From Panacagrimonas sp963975245 (GTDB lineage Bacteria; Pseudomonadota; Gammaproteobacteria; Nevskiales; Nevskiaceae), in contig CAXBFJ010000001.1 of NCBI GenBank assembly GCA_963975245.1, positions 558,001-622,000 of the forward strand: 64,000 bases of DNA, given 5' to 3'. This document shows, piece after piece, positions 1-7,639 of this stretch. The notes under the pieces are model-generated. The model saw only the letters and a program-made list of their open reading frames with translations, made no database searches and was not told where the DNA came from. Position numbers and translations under genes: made by a program. How positions within the stretch are numbered: position 1 is the first letter of the stretch; the number at the start of each line of letters is the position of its first letter.

Positions 1-48
1 CAGATCAAATTACTTGAGACATACAGCTCGTTTACAGGCCACGTTCCA

Positions 49-531
49 ATGTACTGTTTTTTTAATCAAGTTGGCCCGGCTGAATCCAAGTCAGTATGGA
101 ACTGCTGCCAATCTTTCGAACACGAACAAATGGCTTGCACTCTTGTGCCGATGGAGGTCGTAAAGTCTTGCATCGGAAAGAGAGGCGCTCGAACCTTCTC
201 TTCCATACACAAGGACAAACTAGCACTGCCGTGGCGATGCCTGTCCAAATGTCCTAGATTAGCCAGTCTATACGACACATCAAAATCAGAGAGAGATCGT
301 GAATCACTAGCTCTAGAAATGCTCGGGACAACTGTTTGCCTTGAACCAGCGTTGCCATCCTGGCTCGGTCAGACAGGCGAGGTAGACGTCGAGCCCGTAC
401 TGCCCTCAAGGAAGGTAGACGTAGAGTCAGACGTAGCGAGCGTATGGCCTTATCCTGTATTTATCGCGGTCATAGAAGCGGATTTCGGAAACGATGGCTT
501 GCCGTCAAATGGAGTGCGAAATGACGGCTAA
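49..531 (+). CDS. Possible integron-cassette ORF, unknown function
   Basis: Open frame of 160 codons from ATG whose stop codon (TAA, 529-531) lies inside the left arm of the attC site at 526-599. Cassette genes often end that way, and this is the main reason to take the frame seriously. I do not recognise the protein. It is rich in Cys, Trp and Ser, has no membrane segment or repeated motif, and I see no convincing ribosome binding site before the ATG. A 70-codon frame on the other strand overlaps it (66-278) and is equally unrecognised. It may be a chance frame, and its true start could lie left of the window. Confidence 0.3.
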   Translation: MYCFFNQVGPAESKSVWNCCQSFEHEQMACTLVPMEVVKSCIGKRGARTFSSIHKDKLALPWRCLSKCPRLASLYDTSKSERDRESLALEMLGTTVCLEPALPSWLGQTGEVDVEPVLPSRKVDVESDVASVWPYPVFIAVIEADFGNDGLPSNGVRNDG

Positions 532-599
532 CAACAAGTTCACCCGCGGCCCAGCCCCGCATCGCGGCACCCGGCTGCGGGTGAACTTGGGCGTTAGGT
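526..599 (+). other. Integron attC recombination site
   Basis: The site has the standard attC architecture. The left simple site contains CTAAC (528-532) and the right one ends GGGCGTTAGGT, with GTTAGGT at 593-599; cleavage would fall between G593 and T594. Inside these are perfect 13-base inverted arms, CAAGTTCACCCGC (535-547) and GCGGGTGAACTTG (577-589), around a GC-rich 29-base centre. The spacers between the arms and the outer boxes differ in length and sequence (AA on the left, GCC on the right). This asymmetry is what sets strand choice for IntI in known attC hairpins. No integrase gene or attI is visible in the window. Confidence 0.82.
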
Positions 600-651
600 T
601 TTTCGGAAATCGCAAAGATGAATTCAGGAAACTCAAGCACGAGGCTTTGTA

Positions 652-1137
652 ATGGCTGACCCGCACTGGACAAGCTACGTCGGCATGGCAACAGGATTGC
701 TCGGATCTGGGCTGGGTCTGCTCGGATATCTCAAAGCTACCCGGATGAAAGCTCTAGACCTCAGAATTCAGTTCAGGAAAGCGCTCAGTGATATGCACAC
801 AACAGCCCCTGACGTTGAACTCCTGCTGGAGCGTGCTGATAAATCTCGGATGGCGATCTCATCTGCAGCAGGAATATTGCATTCGGGATCAATGAAGGCA
901 TGGAAAGATCAGCTAAAGGGTAGCCGTGAGCTGTTACGAGACCTCATGAGGCAGATTCACACAGAGCAATGGCCTACAGCATCCGAATCTCCAATGGAGC
1001 TTGAAGACGCCCTAATTAAGGTACACGAGCTTCAGAAGGAATTTGATGGCTTCAAAGAGAAATATGAGTCAGCCATGGCCCAAGATAAGGAAACGCAGCG
1101 GCAACGATTGGCATCAAGGGTAAGTCGTCGTCAATAG
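652..1137 (+). CDS. Gene-cassette protein of unknown function, N-terminal membrane anchor
   Basis: A 161-residue protein starting at ATG 652, with GAGG seven bases upstream (641-644). It begins 53 bases after the attC right core, where the gene of the next cassette is expected. Residues about 10-28 form a short Gly/Leu-rich hydrophobic segment, probably a membrane anchor or reentrant helix. The rest is charged and helical, with likely coiled coil in the last 60 residues (many Glu, Lys and Gln). I recognise no family and assign no function. Cassette proteins without known relatives are common in chromosomal integrons. Confidence 0.6.
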   Translation: MADPHWTSYVGMATGLLGSGLGLLGYLKATRMKALDLRIQFRKALSDMHTTAPDVELLLERADKSRMAISSAAGILHSGSMKAWKDQLKGSRELLRDLMRQIHTEQWPTASESPMELEDALIKVHELQKEFDGFKEKYESAMAQDKETQRQRLASRVSRRQ

Positions 1138-1150
1138 GTGGCCTCCAAAA

Positions 1151-1180
1151 CCTAACAACACATTCCAGTGCGACGGACGG
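1151..1180 (+). other. Possible truncated attC (left half only)
   Basis: Fourteen bases after the stop of the cassette gene, CCTAACAACACATTCC resembles the left (R''-L'') half of an attC. No matching GTTAGG-type right half or inverted arm follows within the next 130 bases. If real, the array was cut here and fused to unrelated chromosome, which would explain the change to minus-strand genes just after. The match is short and could be chance. Confidence 0.33.
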
Positions 1181-1265
1181 TTCCTACGGTTGGGTCTGCA
1201 GAATGCTGAAGCTTTGCCGAATTAGATCGGCTTTAAACGAGCAATTGTTCTGAGATTCCGAACCC

Positions 1266-1784
1266 CTATATCGACTCCACCAAAACACTCAAAAACTTCG
1301 AATTGGCTTCTTCGCCCAGGGCCAGTGCTTCGAACTGGGCAGCGATGGGGCCGCTTCCATGCGTTTCGCGGAATTGGCGCATGAAGTTGGCGCCGCCGAG
1401 TTCGCCTGCGGCTTGTAGTTGAAACCGGGTTTTGCGGTCGTGGCCGTCCAGGGCTTCGTCGTAGAGCGCCTTTGTATTGGCGATGAGGTCTTTCAGCGCC
1501 GCCATGCGTTCTTCGAAATGCTCGTTTTCTTCTTCCAGCGATTCTATGAATTCAGAAATCGCTTCTTCGCGGTCGGCGCAATCAAGCAGGCCTTTTTTCT
1601 CTACCGGGTCCTGCGTCTGATCTGCCCAGGCGCGGTATTTGTCAGCGGCCATGCGCTCCAGTGCTGCGAGCAGCAGCGGCGCTTGTTCCGGTGCGAGTTT
1701 TTGCAGAACCGGGGCGAGGGCATCCAGCAGTGGCTGGGGGTTGTTGGCGTCAGATGAAGATGATGGTGTCGTCGTCGTTGTCAT
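1266..1784 (-). CDS. Uncharacterised helical protein
   Basis: A 172-residue protein with a clear ribosome binding site (GAGGAG about 11 bases before the ATG, read on the minus strand). The first 15 residues are a low-complexity Thr/Ser tail. The remainder is predicted helical and acidic, with a Glu-rich coiled-coil stretch around residues 75-105 and no membrane segment or signal peptide. It lies 101 bases downstream of the minus-strand gene at 1886-2293 and the two probably form one transcript. I recognise no family. Size and composition suggest a small cytoplasmic accessory protein, nothing more specific. Confidence 0.6.
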   Translation of the reverse strand: MTTTTTPSSSSDANNPQPLLDALAPVLQKLAPEQAPLLLAALERMAADKYRAWADQTQDPVEKKGLLDCADREEAISEFIESLEEENEHFEERMAALKDLIANTKALYDEALDGHDRKTRFQLQAAGELGGANFMRQFRETHGSGPIAAQFEALALGEEANSKFLSVLVESI

Positions 1785-1885
1785 GATGTCGCACTCTCCT
1801 CATTGCATTTCTTGGCGTTTCTGCGCTGCTTTATGTGAGCGTTTTTCACTCGTATGCAGACTATGGGCGGATGATCTCCCAGATT

Positions 1886-2293
1886 TCAGGTTCGCTTTCG
1901 CGCCGCATCGCTGAGGCGGCGTGTGAAGGCTTTTTTGTCTTCGCTGGATTCGGTCTGCTCGCTCGCCAGCTTTTTTGCTGTGCTTCTCTGTGCTTTGCGA
2001 TTGAAGCTGAGTTGATCCAGCGAGCGCACAACGCGCTCACCTTCTTCTGGCGTAATCGCTTTGTTGAGTGAGTCCACCAGCAGCTGGACTTGCGGCCCCT
2101 GTTCTGAAGTTTCCAGCGAAATCAGTTTGGCGCGGGAGAGGGTGTCCAGACCGCGTGCGAGGTCACCTTGACGCAGATGGGTGGCGTCCCAGTGCTGCAT
2201 GAGCTGGCTGAGCGTCATGGCCTGACCCTTGGTGACGCCGGCGTCGCCAAGAATACGGAAAATGGCGATCCAGACTGATTTGGTTGAAATCAT
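1886..2293 (-). CDS. Uncharacterised protein, possible winged-helix fold
   Basis: A 135-residue basic protein from an ATG at 2293. Residues about 1-75 alternate helices and short strands in a way that could be a winged-helix domain: VWIAIFRILGDAG, then MTLSQLMQHWDATHLRQGDL, then LDTLSRAKLISLE followed by a strand. The last 45 residues are Lys/Arg/Ser-rich and probably disordered. It is upstream of the helical protein gene at 1266-1784 on the same strand. A DNA-binding role is inferred only from the fold impression and basic tail. No family is recognised. Confidence 0.52.
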   Translation of the reverse strand: MISTKSVWIAIFRILGDAGVTKGQAMTLSQLMQHWDATHLRQGDLARGLDTLSRAKLISLETSEQGPQVQLLVDSLNKAITPEEGERVVRSLDQLSFNRKAQRSTAKKLASEQTESSEDKKAFTRRLSDAARKRT

Positions 2294-2829
2294 GAGGCTT
2301 TCAATGCCTCATGACGAAAGTTTGCTTCGGCACATTCAATATTCGGTGATATAGCAGCTCGCATCTGCATGGGTTCTCTGGATACCTGAGCATCATGATA
2401 TTCCTCTTGTGCCTGCGATTGCGTCATTGACGCAAGATGCGACAAAAAATCACGATCTGCAGCACGCTTGCCCCGGCGGCAAGTGTCACCAAGTGGTCAT
2501 CACGGGGCCTCAGCTTAGCGAACAAGACCCGCGGGAAGAGTCCGGGCGAACACCGATTATCAATTTGGATTCGCGGCCAGACCGGTTAGGGTAGGCGGCC
2601 ATGGCCTGTCGGACCTGATGCATCAGACAATGCCTGCGTGGCCATGGGCCGGTGGCATCGAACGATGCGCAGTCGCTGATGTCGGAGTCAGCATTCAACG
2701 GCTGGTGTGCCAGGCCGCGCAAGCAGCGGGGTCGCGCCGGGGCCAGACATTTGCCAGTGTCCTGCTGCCTTTGGCAGGCAGGCAGGCACTTTCAATCATT
2801 TATTCATTTCATCAATGGAGAGCTGAGTT
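2294..2829. other. Intergenic region with two short hairpins, no supported gene
   Basis: This stretch separates the minus-strand pair from mscS. It holds two small perfect inverted repeats, TTGCGTC-ATT-GACGCAA (2419-2435) and CTTGCC-5nt-GGCAAG (2467-2483), neither followed by a T tract. Short open frames on both strands show no ribosome binding site or recognisable protein. A promoter for mscS is expected here but I cannot place one. Confidence 0.5.
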
Positions 2830-3681
2830 TTGATCAACACAATGCTGGAAGGAATTGATATTCAACAACTGATGACCTGGGTACAGATCGCCGGTCTCAA
2901 GCTGATTGCGGCACTGCTCACATTCTTCATCGGCCGCTGGATTGCCGGCATGCTCATCAATGGCATGAACGCGGCCATGACCCGGGGCAAGGTGGATGCC
3001 ACGCTGGCCAACTTCCTGGGCAATGTGCTGTACGGCGTGATGCTGGCCATCATCGTGATTTCCGCGTTGGGTCAGCTGGGTGTTTCAACCACCTCTGCCG
3101 CTGCCTTGCTAGGTGGTGCCGGTGTGGCCATTGGCCTGAGCCTGAAAGATCAGCTGTCCTCGTTTGCAGCGGGCGTGATGCTGATCATCTTCCGTCCCTT
3201 CAAGAAGGGCGACTTCATTGACGCCGGCGGTGTGATGGGCACGGTTGAGGAGCTCAAGATCGTGGCCACCATTCTCAAGTCGCCAAACAACCAGCAGGTG
3301 ATGGTGCCCAATGCGGAGATCTGGGGCAGCACGATCACCAATTTCTCTGCTCGTGATACGCGGCGAATTGATCTGGCGGTCGGTATTGCCTATGACGCAG
3401 ACATGAAAAAGGCCAAGCAGCTGGTCATGGAGCTGATCAAGGCCGATGAGCGCATTCTGGCCGAGCCGGCGCCGTGGATCGGCATCACCGAGCTGGGCGA
3501 CAGTGCGGTCACCGTCACTATCCGGCCCTGGACCAGGACGTCAGACTTCTGGCAGACCCAGTGCGACCTGATTGAAGCCATCAAAGAAAAGTTTGATGCC
3601 AACGGTATTGGTATTCCGTTTCCGCAGATGGATATCCACGTCAGCAAGGATGGCGGTAAAAGCTCCGGCGAAGAAGCGTAA
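2830..3681 (+). CDS. mscS: Small-conductance mechanosensitive channel MscS
   Basis: Inner-membrane channel that opens under membrane tension and releases solutes on hypo-osmotic shock. The 283 residues match the length of E. coli MscS (286). TM1 is about 18-38 and TM2 about 55-80, followed by the pore helix TM3 with its Gly/Ala-rich packing face (AAALLGGAGVAIGLSLKDQL, about 92-111). The beta domain comes next, with FRPFKKGDFID and VPNAEIWGSTITNFS, then the cytoplasmic vestibule ending PFPQMDIHV. The TTG at 2830 is chosen because GGAG (2817-2820) lies nine bases upstream; ATG 2842 is the alternative. It looks like a single-gene unit, closed by the hairpin at 3702-3741. Confidence 0.93.
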   Translation: MINTMLEGIDIQQLMTWVQIAGLKLIAALLTFFIGRWIAGMLINGMNAAMTRGKVDATLANFLGNVLYGVMLAIIVISALGQLGVSTTSAAALLGGAGVAIGLSLKDQLSSFAAGVMLIIFRPFKKGDFIDAGGVMGTVEELKIVATILKSPNNQQVMVPNAEIWGSTITNFSARDTRRIDLAVGIAYDADMKKAKQLVMELIKADERILAEPAPWIGITELGDSAVTVTIRPWTRTSDFWQTQCDLIEAIKEKFDANGIGIPFPQMDIHVSKDGGKSSGEEA

Positions 3682-3701
3682 GCTCTGCTGAGCCGGTCCG
3701 G

Positions 3702-3741
3702 CGGCGAGCTGCCCCTGTCTTTAGGTAGGGGCAGCTCGCCG
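3702..3741 (+). terminator. Strong hairpin after mscS, probable terminator
   Basis: A perfect 15-bp stem, CGGCGAGCTGCCCCT (3702-3716) with AGGGGCAGCTCGCCG (3727-3741), closes a 10-base loop. It lies 20 bases after the mscS stop. No T run follows, so it is either a weak intrinsic terminator or an mRNA 3' stabiliser. Confidence 0.65.
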
Positions 3742-3823
3742 TTGTCATAATTAGGCTTATCAACAGTGGCGGGTGCTCAGGCGGGCTGGGGCAAACCTGC
3801 CATCAACACGGGAGAGCTTGAAG

Positions 3824-4507
3824 ATGGTTGGGGATCGATTCTGTTTGTGGAGCGGCGTGGGGTTCGTCGTGTTTTACGGGCTTGGATTTGTTCTCCTCGC
3901 CGGCTTCATGCCCGCGCCATCGCCATCGCTGGATGCCGAGCACATCGCGAGCATTTACCGCGAAAATCCGGTTCAGATGCGCTTCGGCGTTGCCGTCATG
4001 CTCCTTGCAAGCGGTCTTATGCTGCCTTTTCTGGGCCTGATTTCGGCGCAGATGAGCCGAATCAAGAATTGCGGACAGGCCTTGGTCAACACGCAGATGG
4101 TCTGCGGTGTGATGGGCGCAGCAGTCGTCATGTTTTCTGCGCTGTTCTGGGGCTGGGCAGCATTCCGGCCCGAGCGCGATGCCCAACTGATCCAGCTGAT
4201 GAACGATCTGGGCTGGCTGTGCCTGTTTACCACCGTCAGTGGTCCGGTCATTCAGCCGGCGGTGATCGGCATTGCCATCCTGGGTGATCAGAGCCAGCGT
4301 CCGGTATTTCCGCGATGGGGCGGGTACTTCAATCTCTGGGTTGCAGTGCTCTTTGCGCCCGGTGTGATTGCGCTGTTTTTCAAGTCCGGCCCGTTTGCCT
4401 GGAATGGCTTGTTTCCTTACTGGTTGCCGTTTGTGGCCTTTGCGAGCTGGTATCTGACGATGTTCTGGTTGCTGCGCAGCAGCTTGAAGCAAGGGGCGCC
4501 GGGCTGA
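3824..4507 (+). CDS. Six-helix integral membrane protein, unknown function
   Basis: A 227-residue protein from ATG 3824, preceded by GGAGAG (3811-3816) at good spacing. I count six hydrophobic segments: FCLWSGVGFVVFYGLGFVL near the N-terminus, VAVMLLASGLMLPFLGLI, VMGAAVVMFSALFWGWAAF, LCLFTTVSGPVIQPAVIGIA, FNLWVAVLFAPGVIALFF and YWLPFVAFASWYLTMFWLL. No transporter or enzyme motif is visible. The next gene encodes a crotonase-family enzyme 126 bases downstream on the same strand, so both could belong to a lipid or aromatic-acid module, but this is only positional. No function is assigned. Confidence 0.7.
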   Translation: MVGDRFCLWSGVGFVVFYGLGFVLLAGFMPAPSPSLDAEHIASIYRENPVQMRFGVAVMLLASGLMLPFLGLISAQMSRIKNCGQALVNTQMVCGVMGAAVVMFSALFWGWAAFRPERDAQLIQLMNDLGWLCLFTTVSGPVIQPAVIGIAILGDQSQRPVFPRWGGYFNLWVAVLFAPGVIALFFKSGPFAWNGLFPYWLPFVAFASWYLTMFWLLRSSLKQGAPG

Positions 4508-4633
4508 GTTGTTCCGCTTGAGTCGGCGCGTCTGCACGTCTTGCCTGCATCGGCAAGCAAGCTTACCTATCGCCAGTAGGTGGCCGATGCGACATGCTGG
4601 GGCCGAGGTCCATTCAAAAACGGGATAGGTGGC

Positions 4634-5437
4634 ATGACGTACGAAACACTGTTGTATGCAGTTGATGATGGTATTGCGCGAGTCAGTTTGAACCGGCCTG
4701 CGCATCTCAATGCGCTCACCTCTTTGATGGTGGAAGAACTTTTGGACGTCATCGCGCGCGTCGGTTCTGATGATGAGGTGCGCGTGCTGCTGCTCAAGGG
4801 CGAAGGGCGCGCATTTTGTTCCGGAGCCGATCTTGGGTCGGTTGCCGCTGGCGATGTCCCCATGGATGAAGACGGCAAGGCTGATATCGGCAAGCCGCTG
4901 GAAACCCACTACAACCCGCTGGTCATGGCCATGCAGGCCTTGCCCAAGCCCATCATCGCGTCGGTCAATGGGATTGCGGCAGGTGCAGGCTGCTCTATCG
5001 CACTTATGGCTGATCTCACCATTGCTGCACGATCAGCCAAATTTCTGCAGGCCTTCGTGAATATCGGCCTGATGCCAGATGCAGGCAGCACCTGGTTGTT
5101 GCCGCGTCGCGTGGGTTCACAAAGAGCAATGGGCTTTGCGATTCTCGGCAAACCGATTACCGCAGAATTGGCGCTGGAGTGGGGGCTGATCTGGGACATG
5201 GTGGAAGACGATCAGCTGGAAGCCGCCTGCACTCAAGTGGCCACCCAGCTCGCCACCGGTCCGGCGGTTGCACAGGCTAGGATCAAGCAGGCGATCCAGC
5301 AGGGCGGCGTGCAGTCCTTGTCGGAGCAGTTGCATCTGGAACGCGTCGAACAGCGCAAGCTTGGTCTGACGCATGACTGCATGGAAGGCGTCACGGCCTT
5401 TATCCAGAAGCGCAAGGCTCAGTTCAAGGGGCGCTAA
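4634..5437 (+). CDS. Enoyl-CoA hydratase/isomerase (PaaG-like crotonase)
   Basis: Crotonase-fold enzyme of 267 residues acting on acyl-CoA thioesters in the cytoplasm. SLNRPAHLNALT near the N-terminus and GRAFCSGADLG form the CoA and first oxyanion-hole region; NGIAAGAGCSIAL gives the second oxyanion-hole turn. The position that is Glu in hydratases is Asp here (IGLMPDAGSTWLLPR), as in the phenylacetyl-CoA pathway isomerase PaaG. This favours a double-bond or epoxide isomerase over a hydratase. No other phenylacetate or beta-oxidation gene is next to it, so the substrate is unknown. Start ATG 4634 is chosen because family members begin there and GGATAGGTGG precedes it. Confidence 0.85.
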   Translation: MTYETLLYAVDDGIARVSLNRPAHLNALTSLMVEELLDVIARVGSDDEVRVLLLKGEGRAFCSGADLGSVAAGDVPMDEDGKADIGKPLETHYNPLVMAMQALPKPIIASVNGIAAGAGCSIALMADLTIAARSAKFLQAFVNIGLMPDAGSTWLLPRRVGSQRAMGFAILGKPITAELALEWGLIWDMVEDDQLEAACTQVATQLATGPAVAQARIKQAIQQGGVQSLSEQLHLERVEQRKLGLTHDCMEGVTAFIQKRKAQFKGR

Positions 5438-5476
5438 ACGCGGCGATGGATCCCGGTGTCGGGCAGGATGTCGTCT

Positions 5477-7360
5477 CTATACATCGATGATGATTTTCTG
5501 CCCGGCTGCGCGAGAGACGCAGGCCGTCATGTAACCGGCATCGCGTTGCGCCTGACTGAGCACCACATCGCGGTGTTCCACCTCGCCCTCCACAACCTTC
5601 AGGGCGCAGCTGCCGCAGAGTCCCTGTGTGCAGACGGCCACCGCATCCGGAATCTTGTGTTCGGTGAGTACGTCCAGAAGGCTCTTGTCTGCCGGTACCG
5701 CCACACTAAAGCCAGATTGACGCAACACCGCCTCAAAAGGCTGGTTGCTTTCTGCGCCAACGATCTGCGGCGCGCTGAAGCTTTCGGTGTGAATGGCTGA
5801 AGCAGGCCAGCCTAGTGCAATGGCAGTATCCGAGACGTGGCGCATGAAGCCCGCCGGGCCGCAGATATACAGCGCGGTGCCGGGCATCCACTTGCCTAGC
5901 ATCTGCGGCGAGATCGGGCCTTCAAGGCCGGTCCCGTCGTCAAAATGGAATTTCACCTGATCGCGATAAGAGGCCGCGGCCAGTTCATCACGGAAAGGGC
6001 ATAGCGATTGGCTTCGTGCGCAAACATGGAATTGAAACGGCGTGCCTTTCTGCTCAAGGGTTTCGGCCATGGTCAGCATCGGGGTAATGCCAATGCCGCC
6101 TGAAACCAGCACTACCGATCGTGCGCCCGACTCCAGGGCAAAGTGATTGCGAGGGTGGCTGATGCTGATCTCCGCGCCTTCCACCAGTGTTGCATGCACC
6201 GCAAGAGAACCGCCGCGACCCGTGTCTTCACGCTTTACGGCAATGCGGTAGCGACCGTCCGCGCGCAGCGCGCTGCACAGGGAGTACTGTCGGATAAGTT
6301 GCCCCGGCAGGTGCAGGTCAATGTGCGCGCCGGCCTCGTAGGCCGGAAAACTCGCTGCTTCCACGGGTTCAAGCGTGAACGCGCAAATGTCTGGAGACAC
6401 GCGCTCTACGCTGGTGACGCGCGCCTTGAGCAGGCCTGTGTGGCGCGATGATGAAGGGAGTTGCGGTGCGGGATGGGTGAGCTTTCCAATTGGCCAGCTC
6501 CAGACCAGGTCGCGCTCGCGTTCCAGCGCATCACGAGTGGCAACCCATGCCTGGTTGTAACGGTAATAGGGAACACCCGGAAACAGATGATGCATCAGAT
6601 GCTGGCTTTGGGAGATGCAGGCATAACGCATGAGCCATCCGCCCTTGATCATGCGCGTGCCCTGAATGGGGTTTTCTGCCTGCACCACACCGTGTGGATG
6701 TTGAATGGCGGCAAACATGTAGGTCAGGAACGTCATGCCGATTCGCTGCGGGATCAGCCACAGGAAGATGAACTCCCATGCGTAGGCCGATGTGAGAAAG
6801 CCCACGTGAATAACGATGAAAAGAACCGCGCCCATGCCGTCGCGGATCAACTCAGGCAGCGCGCGCTCGCGCCAGCGTTTCAGGTACCAGGCCACCCAGT
6901 AGACATCGATGAACGTCCACGCCAGTACGCGCAGCGGAATCGGCGCGGAGACCAGAACGTCATCAGGGTCGCGGGAGCCTTCGCCGGTATAGCGGTGATG
7001 CTCAAGGTGCAGAAAGCGATACAGGCCGGTGGTGAATCCGGGAAACAGCGGCAGGACAGAGGCCGTGCCGATCAGATCGTTGATCTTCCGGTTGCTGGAC
7101 ACCGAGGAATGCGCCGCATCATGGAACGGGGTGAACGCCATGTAGATGGCAATCGCGTTGATGGTCATGGTGAGCCACAGTGGGCTCCAGCCTTGCATAT
7201 AGGCAGCGATGCTCAGAATCAATGAGCCATACACGCCCATGACCATCAGAATCTCCTGCCAGGCAAATACAGGCAGGCGCAGGGTGTCCTGCAGACCCGG
7301 CGAGGTGACCAGCTGACTCAGCAGTTCCCGATCTTCTGCGGGGTAGGCGGTTTGGCTCAT
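5477..7360 (-). CDS. Fatty-acid desaturase-type hydroxylase fused to flavin reductase and [2Fe-2S] ferredoxin
   Basis: Self-contained membrane desaturase or hydroxylase with its own electron-transfer chain, 627 residues from ATG 7360. Residues 35-290 are the desaturase domain with paired membrane segments and the three His boxes HDAAH (80-84), HLEHH (118-122) and HLMHH (254-258) that bind the diiron centre. Residues 308-520 are an oxidoreductase domain with the flavin motif RQYS (357-360), GGIGITP (421-427) and CGPAGFM (500-506). Residues 540-627 are a plant-type ferredoxin with C577, C582, C585 and C614. Desaturase, reductase and ferredoxin are usually separate proteins. The order reductase-then-ferredoxin resembles phthalate-dioxygenase-type reductases. 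The substrate is not predictable; a fatty acid, carotenoid or alkane is possible. Confidence 0.88.
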   Translation of the reverse strand: MSQTAYPAEDRELLSQLVTSPGLQDTLRLPVFAWQEILMVMGVYGSLILSIAAYMQGWSPLWLTMTINAIAIYMAFTPFHDAAHSSVSSNRKINDLIGTASVLPLFPGFTTGLYRFLHLEHHRYTGEGSRDPDDVLVSAPIPLRVLAWTFIDVYWVAWYLKRWRERALPELIRDGMGAVLFIVIHVGFLTSAYAWEFIFLWLIPQRIGMTFLTYMFAAIQHPHGVVQAENPIQGTRMIKGGWLMRYACISQSQHLMHHLFPGVPYYRYNQAWVATRDALERERDLVWSWPIGKLTHPAPQLPSSSRHTGLLKARVTSVERVSPDICAFTLEPVEAASFPAYEAGAHIDLHLPGQLIRQYSLCSALRADGRYRIAVKREDTGRGGSLAVHATLVEGAEISISHPRNHFALESGARSVVLVSGGIGITPMLTMAETLEQKGTPFQFHVCARSQSLCPFRDELAAASYRDQVKFHFDDGTGLEGPISPQMLGKWMPGTALYICGPAGFMRHVSDTAIALGWPASAIHTESFSAPQIVGAESNQPFEAVLRQSGFSVAVPADKSLLDVLTEHKIPDAVAVCTQGLCGSCALKVVEGEVEHRDVVLSQAQRDAGYMTACVSRAAGQKIIIDV

Positions 7361-7639
7361 GTTGAAAGCGCTCTGGCTGGTGCGGTTGGGTCTTGTGGAA
7401 GCTGGCGATGACCCAGTATTCCAAGGGTCGCAAAGCCGGCTGGCCACACGGAGTATCGTACGCTCAAGGTACCTAAACGCCGTGATCGGGGAAACAGGGG
7501 CTGAGCCCCCCTGACAAACGGATGGGGTGCAATCGCCGCTAATACCTGTTCAAGCGGGCTATGGAGCGAAGCAGATGACTCGGCCAAATTGCGGTATGAG
7601 CTTTACACTCCCAATTTCACCAACTCCGACAGTATTCAA

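Noticed and set aside
66..278. Minus-strand frame of 70 codons opposite the possible cassette ORF
   Set aside because: No ribosome binding site, no recognisable product, and no attC relation. It is no better than chance.
2409..2858. Several short frames between the minus-strand pair and mscS
   Set aside because: They overlap each other on both strands, lack ribosome binding sites and show no conserved features.
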